The notes beneath the pieces were generated by a model. That model ran no database searches. It was not told the DNA's origin and worked only from the letters and a program-made list of their open reading frames with translations. Shown one piece after another: positions 62,932-64,000 of a stretch of 64,000 bases of DNA. Each line of letters starts with the position of its first letter. Positions within the stretch are counted from its first letter, which is position 1. The DNA comes from Lachnospiraceae bacterium KH1T2 (GTDB taxonomy: Bacteria > Bacillota > Clostridia > Lachnospirales > Lachnospiraceae). A program made the position numbers and the translations under genes. The stretch lies in the NCBI GenBank assembly GCA_900114405.1, contig FOSY01000001.1, positions 425,278-489,277 of the forward strand, read 5' to 3'.

Positions 62932-63832
62932 GCACACCACTGATCTGAAAAATAATTCCGGTAATAACACTAAGTACATACAAAACAGTCATTATAGTCA
63001 TATTTTCTCTAAGGCTTGCATTAACTCTGAACAATACCATAAGCCCAACTCCGGCACCTGTCAAAAGACCTGTTATCATCGCAGAAAAGCTTATCATCCC
63101 TTCCAGAAACAGCTGTGTGATCGCCACAGATGCTCCACAGTTAGGAATAAGCCCTATGACACCCATGATAAAGATGCTAAGCACAGGCTTATCCATCGTA
63201 ATACTGCTTACGGACTCGATTCCAACTTTCTCTATCACAAATCCAAGCAGCAGATTAACGATAAATACAAATGCCGATATCTGAACCGTATGCCTTAATG
63301 CAGGAAATACTATTCCATGATGATGTCGATGATCACTCAGATGATGCAGCTCCTCCTTACTCGTGATAACATCTTCGCAATGGCACTTCTCTCTTTCACA
63401 GAAACGCCTTATATTCGTTTCTTCCGGCACAATCCGCAAAACCACTCTTCTGACGATATCTATGGCAAAGCCCCAAAAGCATCCAACCAAAACCTTTATT
63501 AAAAGTGTCTTTATAAGAAGAGCTATCTCAACTTTTTCAGACAAAAATATCGGTATCAATTCATCAGACGTAGACATGAAGATTGCTACGACTGTTCCCA
63601 CCGTCACTACTCTTCCCGCAAAAAGATTTGCAGCCGCTGCCGAAAAGCCGCACTGCGGAAAAGCTCCAAGAAGACCACCAAACAAAGGTCCAAGCCTTCC
63701 TGATCTCTTTACTAACGAAGCAAATTTCCCTTCCGTATGTCCTTCAAGATATTCCATTGCCAGATATGTCACAAAAAGGAATGGAATCAATTTAACTGTA
63801 TCTATGATTGCATCAAGTATGATTTCCTGCAT
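62927..63832 (-). CDS. Putative 10-TM heavy-metal exporter (ArsP_2/manganese-type)
   Basis: A 301-residue membrane protein with two homologous halves, each with a Pro-x-Cys-Gly motif (PQCG at 59-62, PNCG at 230-233). A long middle loop (about 135-180) is rich in Cys and His: C145, C150-H151-C152, H163, H164, H168 and H170-H172, a likely metal-binding loop. Related proteins are annotated as arsenic or manganese exporters; the metal here is unknown. AAGGAT precedes the ATG. Confidence 0.75.
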   Translation of the reverse strand: MQEIILDAIIDTVKLIPFLFVTYLAMEYLEGHTEGKFASLVKRSGRLGPLFGGLLGAFPQCGFSAAAANLFAGRVVTVGTVVAIFMSTSDELIPIFLSEKVEIALLIKTLLIKVLVGCFWGFAIDIVRRVVLRIVPEETNIRRFCEREKCHCEDVITSKEELHHLSDHRHHHGIVFPALRHTVQISAFVFIVNLLLGFVIEKVGIESVSSITMDKPVLSIFIMGVIGLIPNCGASVAITQLFLEGMISFSAMITGLLTGAGVGLMVLFRVNASLRENMTIMTVLYVLSVITGIIFQISGVL

Positions 63833-63869
63833 GATGATGATGATCCTTTCTTATCATTTAGTATAATGC

Positions 63870-63894
63870 AAAAAAGCAGGTCAAACGACCTGCT
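63870..63894 (-). terminator. Intrinsic terminator of tRNA-Leu
   Basis: A perfect 8-bp stem AGCAGGTC/GACCTGCT (63875-63894) is followed on the minus strand by TTTTT, just after the tRNA. Confidence 0.9.
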
Positions 63895-63908
63895 CCTATT
63901 CTTGTTAA

Positions 63909-63992
63909 TGCGGAAGATGGGACTTGAACCCACACAACGTTGCCGTCACAAGATCCTTAGTCTTGCTCGTCTGCCAATTCCGACACTTCCGC
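63909..63992 (-). tRNA. tRNA-Leu (anticodon AAG)
   Basis: An 84-base class II tRNA with long variable arm. Acceptor GCGGAAG pairs with CTTCCGC; discriminator A. The anticodon loop CTAAGGA between CAAGA and TCTTG gives anticodon AAG, which reads CTT (and CTC if A34 is converted to inosine). CCA is not encoded. Confidence 0.92.
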
Positions 63993-64000
63993 ATACAACT

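Overview
The window is a chromosomal segment of a low-to-moderate GC Clostridia, most likely a Lachnospiraceae (Butyrivibrio/Roseburia-like). The evidence is the DUF5716/DUF5717 pair at the left edge, a PolC-type replicase, a MinCDE set, the Firmicutes-style pyrH-frr-uppS-cdsA-dxr-rseP-ispG-polC and rimP-nusA-ylxR-ylxQ-infB-rbfA-nrnA-truB-ribF-rpsO-pnp gene orders, GGAGG-type ribosome binding sites throughout, and an ABC permease of the DUF6449 type. Nearly all genes lie on the minus strand. No insertion sequence, prophage or CRISPR array is visible.

Left part (1-14.4 kb): the start of an Hsp70/actin-like protein (DUF5716 type) follows a 1184-residue DUF5717-type protein. Next come a CobD/HisC-like aminotransferase, a very unusual ECF-type sigma factor fused to a long Ala/Thr-rich, membrane-spanning and probably extracytoplasmic C-terminal region, and an operon of beta-CASP RNase, dihydrofolate reductase and a heterodimeric ABC exporter. 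An rRNA m5C methyltransferase ends this part.

Middle part (14.4-35 kb): a CarD-like regulator has a strongly structured 5' leader and faces minCDE. These are followed by a three-gene ABC importer; an operon of aldose epimerase, two MATE transporters, a 2-hydroxyacid dehydrogenase and a PH-domain protein; and hemerythrin and proC on the plus strand. A GntR-controlled ABC-2 exporter has a clear operator. A cluster of five perfect hairpins follows, then a third MATE, then an MCP/sugar-binding-lipoprotein pair.

Right part (35-64 kb): this is the information-processing and envelope backbone. pnp and rpsO have structured leaders. The ribF-to-rimP operon starts from a consensus promoter followed at once by a terminator-like attenuator hairpin, and its RimP appears to lack the C-terminal domain. 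Three tandem tRNA-Glu genes separate it from polC. Between ispG and rseP sit two extra genes with their own consensus promoter: a transmembrane Ser/Thr kinase and a secreted Ig-like-repeat protein. rseP-dxr-cdsA-uppS-frr-pyrH form a tightly overlapping operon headed by a bactofilin. A lipoprotein, a putative 10-TM metal exporter and a tRNA-Leu close the window.

Most promising for new biology are the kinase/Ig-protein pair in the isoprenoid-polC operon, the sigma factor/membrane fusion, the DUF5716-DUF5717 pair, the CarD leader RNA, and the palindromic cluster at 30.3-30.4 kb.
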